36,398 nucleotides of DNA, taken from NCBI GenBank assembly GCA_031362405.1, contig JANLSO010000033.1, positions 1-36,398 on the forward strand, read 5' to 3'. The position numbers were made by a program, and so were the translations under genes. The DNA comes from JANLSO01 sp031362405. GTDB lineage: Bacteria > Actinomycetota > Thermoleophilia > Miltoncostaeales > Miltoncostaeaceae. Under the pieces are notes generated by a model, which had not been told where the DNA came from, searched no databases, and worked only from the letters and a program-made list of their open reading frames with translations. Position 1 is the stretch's first letter, and every line of letters starts with the position of its first letter. Below, piece by piece: positions 1 to 7,223 of the stretch.

Positions 1-1
1 C

Positions 2-379
2 CCCAACGAGGGCATCGCCGGGGTGCTCGGCCTCATTGGCCCGGCGATCATGGCCGGTAACGCGGTCGTGGCGTTGGCCGGAGGGCCCGCGGCGCTGGTC
101 ACCAGCACCCTGGGAGAAGTGATCGCCACATCGGATGTCCCGGGTGGTGTGGTGAACCTGCTCACCGGCGACCACGCCCAGTTACTGCCGTGGCTGGCCG
201 ATCACGACGACGTCGACCTGATCGATCTCAGCGGCGCGCCCGAAGATCTGGTGGCCGATCTCGAAGCGCGTGCCGCGGAGAACCTGAAGCGCGCGGTTCG
301 CACCGACGGCCGTGAAGACATCCGCACCGCGATGGCGTTCTGTGAGATCCGCACCGTCTGGCACCCGGCCCGCATTTGA
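2..379 (+). CDS. Aldehyde dehydrogenase-like protein, C-terminal part (5' end outside window)
   Basis: The gene enters from the left edge, so its start is not visible; 125 residues and a TGA stop remain. The segment GPAIMAGNAVVALAG followed by GVVNLLTG matches the NAD-binding domain of the aldehyde dehydrogenase superfamily (AGN-VV-L, then GVVN-VTG). The protein ends about 75 residues later with CEIRTVWHP, so the domain carrying the catalytic Cys that follows in ordinary family members is absent. Actinobacteria often keep a short second ALDH of this kind in deoxynucleoside clusters with deoC and a full ALDH, where acetaldehyde from deoxyribose-5-phosphate is oxidised; that role is inference here. 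It overlaps psuG by 4 bases, so the two are probably co-translated. Confidence 0.75.
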   Translation, partial: PNEGIAGVLGLIGPAIMAGNAVVALAGGPAALVTSTLGEVIATSDVPGGVVNLLTGDHAQLLPWLADHDDVDLIDLSGAPEDLVADLEARAAENLKRAVRTDGREDIRTAMAFCEIRTVWHPARI

Positions 380-1275
380 TCGTCGTCCATGAGGAGGTCG
401 CCGCGGCCCTTGCAGGCGGCGCACCGGTGGTCGCGTTGGAGTCGACGATCCTCGCCCACGGTCTTCCACGCCCCGACAATCTGCGCATCGCCCGGCAAAT
501 CGAGGACGCCGTTCGCTCCGAAGGGGCCGTTCCCGCAACGATCGCCGTGGTCGGCGGACAGGCACGGATCGGCCTCGACGCCGACGCGCTCGAGGTGATC
601 GCTCTCTCCGACGTCGTCGAGAAGCTCAGCCTGCGTGATCTCGGGCCGGGCCTTGTCAGCGGCCGTCCCGGCGCGACGACGGTGGCGAGCACGGCCCACC
701 TCGCCGCCCGAGCGGGCATCCGGGTCTTCGCGACCGGCGGGCTCGGCGGTGTCCACCGTGGGGCGTCGACGACGTTCGACGAGTCGGCTGACCTCGGTGC
801 GCTGGCCGCGACGCCGATCGTGGTCGTCTGTGCGGGGGTGAAATCGATCCTCGATGTCGGGGCAACGCTGGAGCGCCTGGAGACGCTGTCGGTTCCGGTG
901 ATCGGCTTCGGCACAAATCGTTTCGCGGGGTTCTACCTCGCCGACTCGGGCCTTCCCGCGCCGTGGCGCGAAGACACCGCGGCCGCCATCGCCGCCGTGC
1001 AACGCGCTCGCCGGGAGCTGGCTCTCCCGCAGGCCATCGTCGTCGCGAACCCCTTGCCCGACGACCTGCAGATGGATCCCATCCTGCACGACCGGGTCCT
1101 CGCCGAAGCCCTCACGGCGGCGGCGGCGGCGGGCGTCGCCGGTAAGGACGCCACCCCGTTCATCCTCGGCCGCTTCCACGCGCGCACCGCAGGTGAGAGC
1201 GTGCGCGTCAACGTCGACCTGGTGATGCGCAACGCCGCGCTGGCGGCCCGCATCGCGGTGGCGCTGGCGCAGTGA
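376..1275 (+). CDS. psuG: Pseudouridine-5'-phosphate glycosidase
   Basis: This enzyme reversibly splits pseudouridine 5'-phosphate into uracil and ribose 5-phosphate. The 299-residue length is normal for the family (Indigoidine_A fold). Visible family motifs are ALESTILAHGLP near residues 20-31 (Glu22 in the position of the catalytic acid), FATGGLGGVHRGA near 118-130, and CAGVKSILD with Lys156 at the position of the catalytic lysine; NPLPDD and DATPF are also present. The best start is a TTG inside the stop of the preceding gene (TTGA overlap); no strong Shine-Dalgarno is visible, which fits translational coupling. The gene ends in a 4-base GTGA overlap with the kinase that makes its substrate. 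The family call is firm; the exact start is less sure. Confidence 0.93.
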   Translation: MIVVHEEVAAALAGGAPVVALESTILAHGLPRPDNLRIARQIEDAVRSEGAVPATIAVVGGQARIGLDADALEVIALSDVVEKLSLRDLGPGLVSGRPGATTVASTAHLAARAGIRVFATGGLGGVHRGASTTFDESADLGALAATPIVVVCAGVKSILDVGATLERLETLSVPVIGFGTNRFAGFYLADSGLPAPWREDTAAAIAAVQRARRELALPQAIVVANPLPDDLQMDPILHDRVLAEALTAAAAAGVAGKDATPFILGRFHARTAGESVRVNVDLVMRNAALAARIAVALAQ

Positions 1276-2183
1276 ACCGAGGGCCGATTGTCGTGATCGG
1301 CGACGTCATGACCGACGTCATCACGCGGATGTCCGCACCCGTGTCGTACGGCAGCGACACCGCGGCCGAGATCGTTCTTCGGCCGGGTGGATCGGGTGCA
1401 AACACCGCGGCGTGGCTCGGGCATCTCGGCGTTCCGACGGTGTTCATCGGATGTGTCGGTGACGACGCCGTGGGACGCGACGCCCGGCGGTCACTCGAGG
1501 TGCACGGCGTCACGGCGGTGCTGGCCGTGATTCCGGACGTCCCCACGGGGACATGCGTCGTCCTGGTTGACCCGGGTGGCGAGCGCAGCATGCTCCCCGA
1601 TGCCGGAGCGAACGCATTTCTCACTCCCGAATATCTCCCGCGCGACGCATTCACCCCCGGCGGCCATCTTCATCTGTCGGGCTACACGCTGATTCGCCCG
1701 AGCACCCGCGAAGCGGCAGCGACGGCCATCACGACGGCTCGCGAGGTGACGATGACCACGTCCGTCGATTGCGCATCCGCCGCCCCTCTTACGCAGATCG
1801 GCGGCGAGGTATTCCTGTCGCTGATCGCTGACGTTGATCTGGTGTTCGCCACCCTCGATGAGGGGGAAGTGCTCTGCGGCTCGCGCAATCCCGCCGAGAT
1901 CGCAACGATGCTCGGCCGCGACCACCGCGCCGTCGTCGTCAAGCGCGGAGCCCAGGGAGCACTGTGGTTCGGCCCGGCCGACGAGGCGACCGCCGCCGCC
2001 GCCGCGAGTGCGCTGACGATCGACACGACCGGCGCCGGCGACGCATTCGCGGCCGGTCTCCTGCGCGCACGGCGCCATGGCGCTCCCATCGCCACGGCCC
2101 TCGCCGATGCGTGCCGCGTGGCCGCCGGCACGGTGGCGGTGACCGGGGCTCTTCCTCCCCGCGAGCCGGCTAGATCGAGATGA
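1272..2183 (+). CDS. psuK: PfkB-family kinase, probable pseudouridine kinase
   Basis: A ribokinase-like (PfkB) sugar or nucleoside kinase of 303 residues. The first PfkB signature is seen as RPGGSGANTAAWLGHLG near residues 37-53, and the second as DTTGAGDAFAAGLL near 252-265, with the Asp of GAGD as catalytic base. PfkB kinases phosphorylate nucleosides or sugars on a 5' hydroxyl. Placement directly after psuG with a GTGA overlap argues that the substrate is pseudouridine, which psuG then cleaves; this assignment rests on context rather than on a diagnostic residue. The start is GTG. The 3' end overlaps the oppositely oriented vapC gene by 14 bases, so the two stop codons interleave. Confidence 0.87.
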   Translation: MNRGPIVVIGDVMTDVITRMSAPVSYGSDTAAEIVLRPGGSGANTAAWLGHLGVPTVFIGCVGDDAVGRDARRSLEVHGVTAVLAVIPDVPTGTCVVLVDPGGERSMLPDAGANAFLTPEYLPRDAFTPGGHLHLSGYTLIRPSTREAAATAITTAREVTMTTSVDCASAAPLTQIGGEVFLSLIADVDLVFATLDEGEVLCGSRNPAEIATMLGRDHRAVVVKRGAQGALWFGPADEATAAAAASALTIDTTGAGDAFAAGLLRARRHGAPIATALADACRVAAGTVAVTGALPPREPARSR

Positions 2184-2607
2184 CCTCGACGAGGCCGTCG
2201 AGGTACTCGAAATCCCGCGGGTTGCGGGTATAGAGCGGGAGGTTGTTCGCGCACGCCGTCGCCGCGATGAGAACGTCGACCGCTCGGGAGCCGCGGGGTT
2301 TACGACGAGCATTTGCCACCGCGGCATAGATCTGCCCGTACGCGCGAGCCGCCGCCGTATCGAAGGCCACCGCCTCGAAGGTCGCCTCGACGTATTGAAG
2401 CCGCCCCTGCCTGCGAGCCGATACCGCGGAATCGGCACCGCTGTGGGTTCCGGCGGTGAACTCCGCAAGAGTGAGCGCGCTGACGGCGATCTCATGAGGC
2501 AGCAGCTCCGGATCAATGGAGCCGAGATCGACGATGACCGACGTGTCGAGGATCCCCTTCGCTGGCCGCCGTTCAGCCACGCTGGTCGACAACGGCGTCA
2601 AGGTCAT
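2170..2607 (-). CDS. vapC: PIN-domain ribonuclease toxin (VapC type)
   Basis: A PIN-domain protein of up to 145 residues. Such toxins are Mg-dependent endoribonucleases held inactive by a partner antitoxin. The acidic ligands are visible: ILDTSVIVD (Asp21), LTLAEF (Glu49), an Asp in AVDVLIAA, and the last one in YTRNPRDF. The ATG start chosen gives a 35-base overlap with vapB. A GTG at 2580, which would give a 136-residue protein starting MAERRPAKG and an 8-base overlap, is equally plausible because the PIN domain begins at about residue 19; neither start has a clear ribosome site. Transcribed with vapB, probably from the adenosine deaminase side. Confidence 0.88.
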   Translation of the reverse strand: MTLTPLSTSVAERRPAKGILDTSVIVDLGSIDPELLPHEIAVSALTLAEFTAGTHSGADSAVSARRQGRLQYVEATFEAVAFDTAAARAYGQIYAAVANARRKPRGSRAVDVLIAATACANNLPLYTRNPRDFEYLDGLVEVISI

Positions 2608-2815
2608 TGCGCAGGCGCTGATAGTCGACGTGGGGAGCCGCTTTGAACGCTGCGACAGCCGCTTCCGCCTTGACGAAACGGCTCCGCCGGAGCGGAATCA
2701 GCTCACCGATCGGCGTCCCACGTCGCGTGACGATGAACGATTCGCCCCGATCAAGTCCACGCATGATCTCGCCGCTCTCGTTCCGGAGTTCTCTTTGGCT
2801 GATGGTACGGGCCAT
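2573..2815 (-). CDS. vapB: Phd/YefM-type antitoxin (VapB)
   Basis: An 80-residue antitoxin-like protein beginning MARTISQRELRN. The pattern SQRELRNESGEIMR, then GESFIVTRRGTPIGELIPL, is the DNA-binding N-terminal fold of the Phd/YefM family. The C-terminal half (about residues 50-80) is the expected toxin-binding tail. It precedes and overlaps vapC, the usual order. It lies 36 bases after the stop of adenosine deaminase on the same strand, so it may be read from that transcript; a TAGCTT box at 2849-2854, over the add stop codon, could be its own -10. Antitoxins of this family commonly repress their own promoter. Confidence 0.88.
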   Translation of the reverse strand: MARTISQRELRNESGEIMRGLDRGESFIVTRRGTPIGELIPLRRSRFVKAEAAVAAFKAAPHVDYQRLRNDLDAVVDQRG

Positions 2816-2851
2816 ACGCTCAGCGCAGCACCCTGTGGCACCTCGGCGAAG

Positions 2852-3922
2852 CTAGCCGTCAGCCCCCAAAGCCGAGAAGCCTGGCTTGATGATGCGGTTG
2901 ATGATCTGAAGCCGCTCGTCGAAGGGCAGGAACGCGCTTTTCATGGCGTTGATGGTCGCCCAGCGGACGTCGTTGAGGTCCCAGCCAAAGGTCGTCGCCA
3001 GATGGCCGAACTCTTGGCTGAGGGTGGTGTCGCTCATCAGGCGGTTGTCGGTGTTGACGGTCACCCGGAAGCGCAGCTTGGCCAGCAGGCCGATCGGGTG
3101 GTCGGCGATCGAGGCGACGGCGCCGACGTGGACGTTTGACGACGGGCACAGCTCCAGCGGGACGCGGCGGTCTTTCACGAAGGTCGCCAGGCGGCCGAGG
3201 TGGTGCTCGCCGTCGGCGCCGACAGCGATGTCATCGATGATCCGAACCCCGTGGCCGAGCCGCTCAGCCCCGCAGTCGTGGAGCGCCTCGGCGATCGAGG
3301 GTAGACCGAACGCCTCACCCGCGTGGATCGTGATGTGGAAGTTCCCGCGCATGATCCGCGAGAACGCGTCGAGGTGGCGGGCGGGCGGGAAGCCGGCCTC
3401 GGGGCCGGCGATGTCGAACCCGACGACACCGGCGTCGCGGTGGCGCAGGGCGAGTTCGGCGATCTCGACGCTGCTTGCCTGTTGGCGCATTGCCGAGCAG
3501 AGCACGCGAATCGTGAGGTTCGTCCCGGCCGACCCACGCGCGAAGCCGGCGAGGACCGCCTCGACGATCTCATCCAGGCTGAGACCCTTCTCGATGTGAA
3601 GCTCGGGAGCGAAGCGAATCTCTGCGTAGACGACGCCGTCGGCGACGAGATCCTCGGCGCACTCGAACGCGACGCGCTCGATGCCTTCACGGGTCTGCAT
3701 CACGGCAACGGTGTGCGCGAACGTCTCCAAATAGAGGACCAGGTCGTTGCGGTTCGCGCCGCGCGAGATCAGCCCTCGCAGCTCGTCGGGGTCAGTACTG
3801 GGGAGCCCGTCGTAGCCGGTTTCGACAGCGAGATCGATGATCGTTTGGGGTCGAAGACCACCGTCGAGGTGGTCGTGCAGGAGCACCTTCGGGGCGCTGT
3901 GGATGTTCTGTTCGATAGTCAT
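2852..3922 (-). CDS. add: Adenosine deaminase
   Basis: Converts adenosine and deoxyadenosine to inosine and deoxyinosine, a cytosolic zinc enzyme. Motifs: HDHLDGGL near residues 16-23 (two zinc His), ITIHAGEAFG (His and catalytic Glu), ERLGHGVRI (catalytic His), LCPSSN, and NTDNRLMSDT containing the zinc Asp. The 356-residue length is typical. The frame stays open to a GTG at 3940, but the ATG at 3922 fits family alignments and has a TACCTT -10-like box six bases upstream, suggesting a near-leaderless transcript. It is divergent from the HAD gene, with vapBC downstream on the same strand. It fits the salvage island together with cdd, deoA and the BMP transporter. Confidence 0.93.
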   Translation of the reverse strand: MTIEQNIHSAPKVLLHDHLDGGLRPQTIIDLAVETGYDGLPSTDPDELRGLISRGANRNDLVLYLETFAHTVAVMQTREGIERVAFECAEDLVADGVVYAEIRFAPELHIEKGLSLDEIVEAVLAGFARGSAGTNLTIRVLCSAMRQQASSVEIAELALRHRDAGVVGFDIAGPEAGFPPARHLDAFSRIMRGNFHITIHAGEAFGLPSIAEALHDCGAERLGHGVRIIDDIAVGADGEHHLGRLATFVKDRRVPLELCPSSNVHVGAVASIADHPIGLLAKLRFRVTVNTDNRLMSDTTLSQEFGHLATTFGWDLNDVRWATINAMKSAFLPFDERLQIINRIIKPGFSALGADG

Positions 3923-3928
3923 GGCTCC

Positions 3929-3934
3929 AAGGTA
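3929..3934 (-). promoter_or_regulatory. Predicted -10 box of add
   Basis: Reads TACCTT on the minus strand and ends six bases before the ATG at 3922. No convincing -35 was seen. One of several TANNNT boxes placed immediately before start codons in this window. Confidence 0.45.
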
Positions 3935-3977
3935 GTCCACCCTCGGGCCGTTTCGAAAGTGGCGCCGCCGGCGGCTC

Positions 3978-3983
3978 TAAGCT
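3978..3983 (+). promoter_or_regulatory. Predicted -10 box of the HAD gene
   Basis: Reads TAAGCT, followed by seven bases (TCACCCC) and the ATG at 3991. There is no Shine-Dalgarno sequence, so transcription would begin at or next to the start codon. Confidence 0.5.
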
Positions 3984-3990
3984 TCACCCC

Positions 3991-4695
3991 ATGGCAATCG
4001 AGATCATCGGCATCGACGGCGACGACACCCTGTGGGACTCCGAGACCCACTTCCAGCTCACCGAGCAGGCATACGCCGAGCTACTGGCCCCCTGGGTCGC
4101 CGCTGCGACGGTCTCTGCGGCCTTGCTGGAGACCGAGCGCCGCAACCTCGGCCTGTTCGGCTACGGGGTGAAGGGCTTCACGCTCTCGATGATCGAGACC
4201 GCTCTTACGCTCACCGATCAGCAGATCGACGGAGCCCATATCGAACGGATCGTCGCTCTCGGCAAGGAAATGCTGAGTCATCCCGTGGAACTGCTCGACG
4301 GGGTCGCTGAGACGATTGCCGAACTGGGTCGCGACCGGCGCCTCGTGTTGATCACGAAGGGCGACCTCTTTCACCAGGAGTCGAAGGTCGCCGCGTCGGG
4401 TGTGGCCGAGCTCTTCGAGCAGGTGGAGATCGTCGGCGAAAAAGACCCGCCGACCTACGCCCGAATCCTCTCTCGAATGGGCGTCACGTCGGACAGTTTC
4501 TGCATGGTCGGGAACTCGGTTCGCTCGGATATCGCGCCCGTGTTGGAGCTGGGTGGTGCAGGGGTGCACGTGCCGTACCACCTCACGTGGGCCCTCGAGC
4601 ACGCTGAGGTCAGGGCCGGCCACCCGCGGCTTGCCGCCGTCGCGAACATGCGGGAGGTCCCCGCGGCGATCGAGCTGCTCGCCGCGGGGAGCTGA
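3991..4695 (+). CDS. HAD-superfamily hydrolase (probable phosphatase)
   Basis: A 234-residue HAD protein. Motif I is DGDDTLW (nucleophile Asp9, acid/base Asp11), motif II is the Thr of LITKGD, motif III is the Lys of GEKDPP, and motif IV is GNSVRSD. An alpha-helical cap lies between motifs I and II (about residues 18-100), as in subfamily I. These enzymes mostly hydrolyse small phosphomonoesters; the position between adenosine and cytidine deaminases suggests a nucleotide or sugar phosphate, but no residue fixes the substrate. The ATG start lacks a Shine-Dalgarno and has a -10-like box at 3978-3983. It converges with the collagen-like gene, with 7 bases between stops. Confidence 0.85.
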   Translation: MAIEIIGIDGDDTLWDSETHFQLTEQAYAELLAPWVAAATVSAALLETERRNLGLFGYGVKGFTLSMIETALTLTDQQIDGAHIERIVALGKEMLSHPVELLDGVAETIAELGRDRRLVLITKGDLFHQESKVAASGVAELFEQVEIVGEKDPPTYARILSRMGVTSDSFCMVGNSVRSDIAPVLELGGAGVHVPYHLTWALEHAEVRAGHPRLAAVANMREVPAAIELLAAGS

Positions 4696-4702
4696 CTCTG
4701 GG

Positions 4703-5323
4703 CTACGGCACGATCACCGAGAAGGCGATGTCGGTCCGCGTGAAGGCACCCGCACTGAAGTTGTCGGTCGCAATGGGCCAGCCAACGGAGGCAGCGCACC
4801 CGGTGATCGCGGGGTTGCTGAGGTACTGGGCGATGTGGATGGTCCCGCTACCGTCAGTGAAGTCGGGCGTCACGACGATCGGCACGGTCGGCGGCGAGAT
4901 GCCTGACCCTGCGGCGGGCTGGACGCAGTAGATCCCGGACCCGGCGAGTTTGGTGACGGTGATGTTCTTCGACCGCACGGGATCGACTACACCCGCCGAA
5001 GAGACAAACGCGAACGCCCGCGCGGTGCCCGCGGTGCCCGCGGCGCCCGCGGTGCCGGCGGCGCCGGCCGGACCGGCGGGCCCCGTTGCCCCCGCCGCGC
5101 CGGTCGCGCCTTTTGCGCCGGTCACTCCTGCGGCACCCTGGGCGCCCCGCAACGCGGCCCGTGCAGCCGGACTGATCTTCTTGAGGGTGACGGCACCGTT
5201 CTTCAGGTTGGCGGTGCCGACGAGGGTTGGGGTGGTGGTTGCCGCGAACACCGAACCGCTCAGCGCAACACCGAGCGCCACTGTCGCGACAACCGTTGCC
5301 GGGTGGAGAAGTTGTGATCGCAT
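4703..5323 (-). CDS. Secreted collagen-like (Gly-X-Y) repeat protein
   Basis: A 206-residue exported protein. A signal peptide is clear: a short basic start, then a hydrophobic stretch ending SGSVFA, cleaved near residues 27-28. A segment NLKNGAVTLKKISPAARAAL (about 39-58) leads into 14 uninterrupted Gly-X-Y triplets (about 60-101, e.g. GATGPAGPAGAAG), then a C-terminal domain of about 100 residues with two Cys (YCVQP and TGCAAS). This layout is common in exported proteins of Thermoleophilia. The function is unknown; surface adhesion or trimerisation are possible. The ATG has AGAGGG five bases upstream, and a TAGAGT box (5363-5368, minus strand) could be its -10. It sits between salvage genes on the opposite strand. 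Confidence 0.8.
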   Translation of the reverse strand: MRSQLLHPATVVATVALGVALSGSVFAATTTPTLVGTANLKNGAVTLKKISPAARAALRGAQGAAGVTGAKGATGAAGATGPAGPAGAAGTAGAAGTAGTARAFAFVSSAGVVDPVRSKNITVTKLAGSGIYCVQPAAGSGISPPTVPIVVTPDFTDGSGTIHIAQYLSNPAITGCAASVGWPIATDNFSAGAFTRTDIAFSVIVP

Positions 5324-5425
5324 ACGTGCCCTCTGGCTCGATCGGACGGAATGTCGGTGGCGACTCTATTCCCGGAGGGCTCCGGAGCGCACCTCGCCGT
5401 CCGGGTGGGGTGATTCAGTACCGGC

Positions 5426-5833
5426 ATGAACATCGACTGGGCACGCCTTCGCGCAGAAGCCACGAAAATGACCCGGCGCGCGTACGCCCCCTACTCGGGC
5501 GTTCTCGTCGGAGCCTGCGGCGTCACCGACGACGGGCGCCTTGTGCGCGGATGCAACGTCGAGAACGCCAGCTACGGCCTCACCCTCTGCGCCGAATGCG
5601 GTCTCGTCAGCGACCTCACCGCCACCGGTGGCGGTCGCCTGGTGGCGGTCGCGGTCGTCGCCGGTGACGGCGCGCCCCTGGCGCCGTGTGGCCGTTGCCG
5701 ACAGCTCCTTTTCGAACACGGCGGGGCGGAACTGGCCGTCGACGCGGGGCTCGAGGTCGCCCCAACGACCCTGGGAGCTCTCCTGCCCGGAGCCTTCGGA
5801 CCCGACGACGTGCGCGCAAGGGCCGGCACGTGA
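5426..5833 (+). CDS. cdd: Cytidine deaminase
   Basis: Deaminates cytidine and deoxycytidine to uridine and deoxyuridine. The protein is 135 residues, the short tetrameric type. Visible are YAPYSGVLVGA (about 20-30), CNVENASYG (substrate binding), LCAEC with zinc ligand Cys55 and catalytic Glu57, and PCGRCRQLL with zinc ligands Cys88 and Cys91. It overlaps the thymidine phosphorylase start by 4 bases (GTGA), a classical pyrimidine salvage pair. The ATG is preceded by a weak purine-rich stretch only. The last 15 or so residues are variable in the family. Confidence 0.94.
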   Translation: MNIDWARLRAEATKMTRRAYAPYSGVLVGACGVTDDGRLVRGCNVENASYGLTLCAECGLVSDLTATGGGRLVAVAVVAGDGAPLAPCGRCRQLLFEHGGAELAVDAGLEVAPTTLGALLPGAFGPDDVRARAGT

Positions 5834-7110
5834 GCGTCTCCGCCGTCGAGGTGATCGTCGCCAAGCGCGACGGAGATGAACTCACCGATGCCCAGATCCG
5901 CGGGTTCCTCGACGCATACACGCATGGGGCGATCGCCGACGAGCAGGCCTCGGCGCTGCTGATGGCGATCGTATTCCGAGGCCTGTCGCCCCATGAGCTG
6001 GCCACCTGGACCGACGCGATGATCCGCTCCTGAACGCGGCTCGACCTGTCATCGGTGCCCTTCCCGACGGTCGACAAGCACTCCACCGGTGGCGTCGGCG
6101 ACAAGATCTCCCTGCCCCTGTGCCCTCTTGTCGCCGCCTGCGGAGCGGCCGTGCCGCAGCTCTCCGGCAGAGGGCTCGGCCACACCGGCGGCACGCTCGA
6201 CAAGCTCGAGGCCATCCCCGGCTTCCGGTCAGACCTCACAAATGCGCAATTCGTTGCACAGCTCGCCGAGATCGGAGCGGTGATCTGCGCCGCCGGCGCT
6301 GATCTGGTGCCCGCCGACAAGAAGCTCTACGCGCTTCGCGATGTCACCGGGACGGTGGAATCCATCCCCCTGATCGCCAGCTCGATCATGTCGAAGAAGA
6401 TCGCCGAGGGAACCGAGGCTCTCGTGCTCGACGTCAAGGTTGGCGCCGGGGCCTTCATGCGCAACCGCGACGATGCGCATGAACTGGCCCGCACGATGGT
6501 CGGCCTCGGCACCACCCACGGCGTCCGTACGGTCGCGCTTTTGACCGATATGAATACCCCGCTCGGTCTCACGGCCGGCAACGGCTTGGAAGTGCGTGAG
6601 TCGCTGGAGGTGCTGGCCGGTGGCGGTCCGCCCGACGTCGTCGAGGTGACGCTCGCATTGGCACGCGAGATGCTGGCGCTGGTGGGAGTCGACGCCGATC
6701 CGGCCCGGGCACTCGCGGATGGCCGCGCGATGGATCGTTGGAAACGGATGGTTCGCGCCCAGGGTGGAGACCCCGATACACGGCTCGCGGTGGCGTCAGA
6801 AGTCGAGGAGGTCCGGGCGACCGAGACCGGAGTGGTGGGAGGCATCAACGCGATGGCGGTGGGGATCGCCGCCTGGCGGCTCGGCGCCGGGCGGGCCCGT
6901 AAAGAAGACCCGGTAAGCCCGGCGGCGGGGGTCGTCCTCCGGGTGGCAATGGGTGATGCCGTCACCCCCGGGCAGGTCCTCGCCGAGTTGCACGCCGACG
7001 ATACGCCCCATCTGGAGGCGGGTCGGACGGCTTTTGCCGGAGCGATTCACATCGGCGCGGCCGGCACTCTGGGCGGGTCGCGGATCCTAGAACGGGTTAC
7101 CGCCACATGA
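5830..7110 (+). pseudogene. deoA: Thymidine/pyrimidine-nucleoside phosphorylase, interrupted by an in-frame TGA
   Basis: The reading frame from GTG 5830 to TGA 7110 (427 codons, normal family length) encodes a pyrimidine nucleoside phosphorylase, which converts thymidine or uridine plus phosphate to base and (deoxy)ribose 1-phosphate. Codon 68 (6031-6033) is TGA. The flanking residues read AMIRS, stop, TRLDLSS, then VDKHSTGGVGDK, whereas relatives have Gly at that place; a single GGA to TGA change explains it. The frame is kept on both sides and all later motifs are intact (GRGLGHTGGTLDKLE, SSIMSKK, DVKVGAGAF). The 5' fragment would be 67 residues; the 3' part could restart only at GTG 6055 (351 residues) without a ribosome site and without the N-terminal helical domain. 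Sequencing error or readthrough remain possible. Confidence 0.85.
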
Positions 7111-7155
7111 GAGATATCGGCGTGCGAGGCCGTATCCGGCGTCCGCGCGCGGGTG

Positions 7156-7161
7156 TATAAA
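7156..7161 (+). promoter_or_regulatory. Candidate -10 box upstream of the BMP lipoprotein gene
   Basis: TATAAA stands out in an otherwise very GC-rich 113-base gap after deoA. It would give a leader of roughly 55 bases containing the ribosome site of the next gene. No good -35 was recognised. Confidence 0.35.
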
Positions 7162-7212
7162 AATGCACGACGAACCACCGGACCCTGCGGCCCATGCCGT
7201 CACGGGAGAGGC

Positions 7213-7218
7213 AAGGAG
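7213..7218 (+). promoter_or_regulatory. Ribosome binding site deciding the BMP start
   Basis: AAGGAG five bases before ATG 7224. It selects this start over an upstream in-frame GTG-type start at 7194. Confidence 0.75.
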
Positions 7219-7223
7219 CTGCA

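Noticed and set aside
6031..6033. The deoA TGA as a selenocysteine codon
   Set aside because: The family has Gly, not Cys, at this place, no SECIS-like stem follows within the next 40 bases, and TGA is the ordinary stop of most genes here.
7111..7223. A riboswitch (purine or similar) ahead of the nucleoside importer
   Set aside because: No conserved junction or pairing recognised in the 113 bases; only a possible -10 and a ribosome site.
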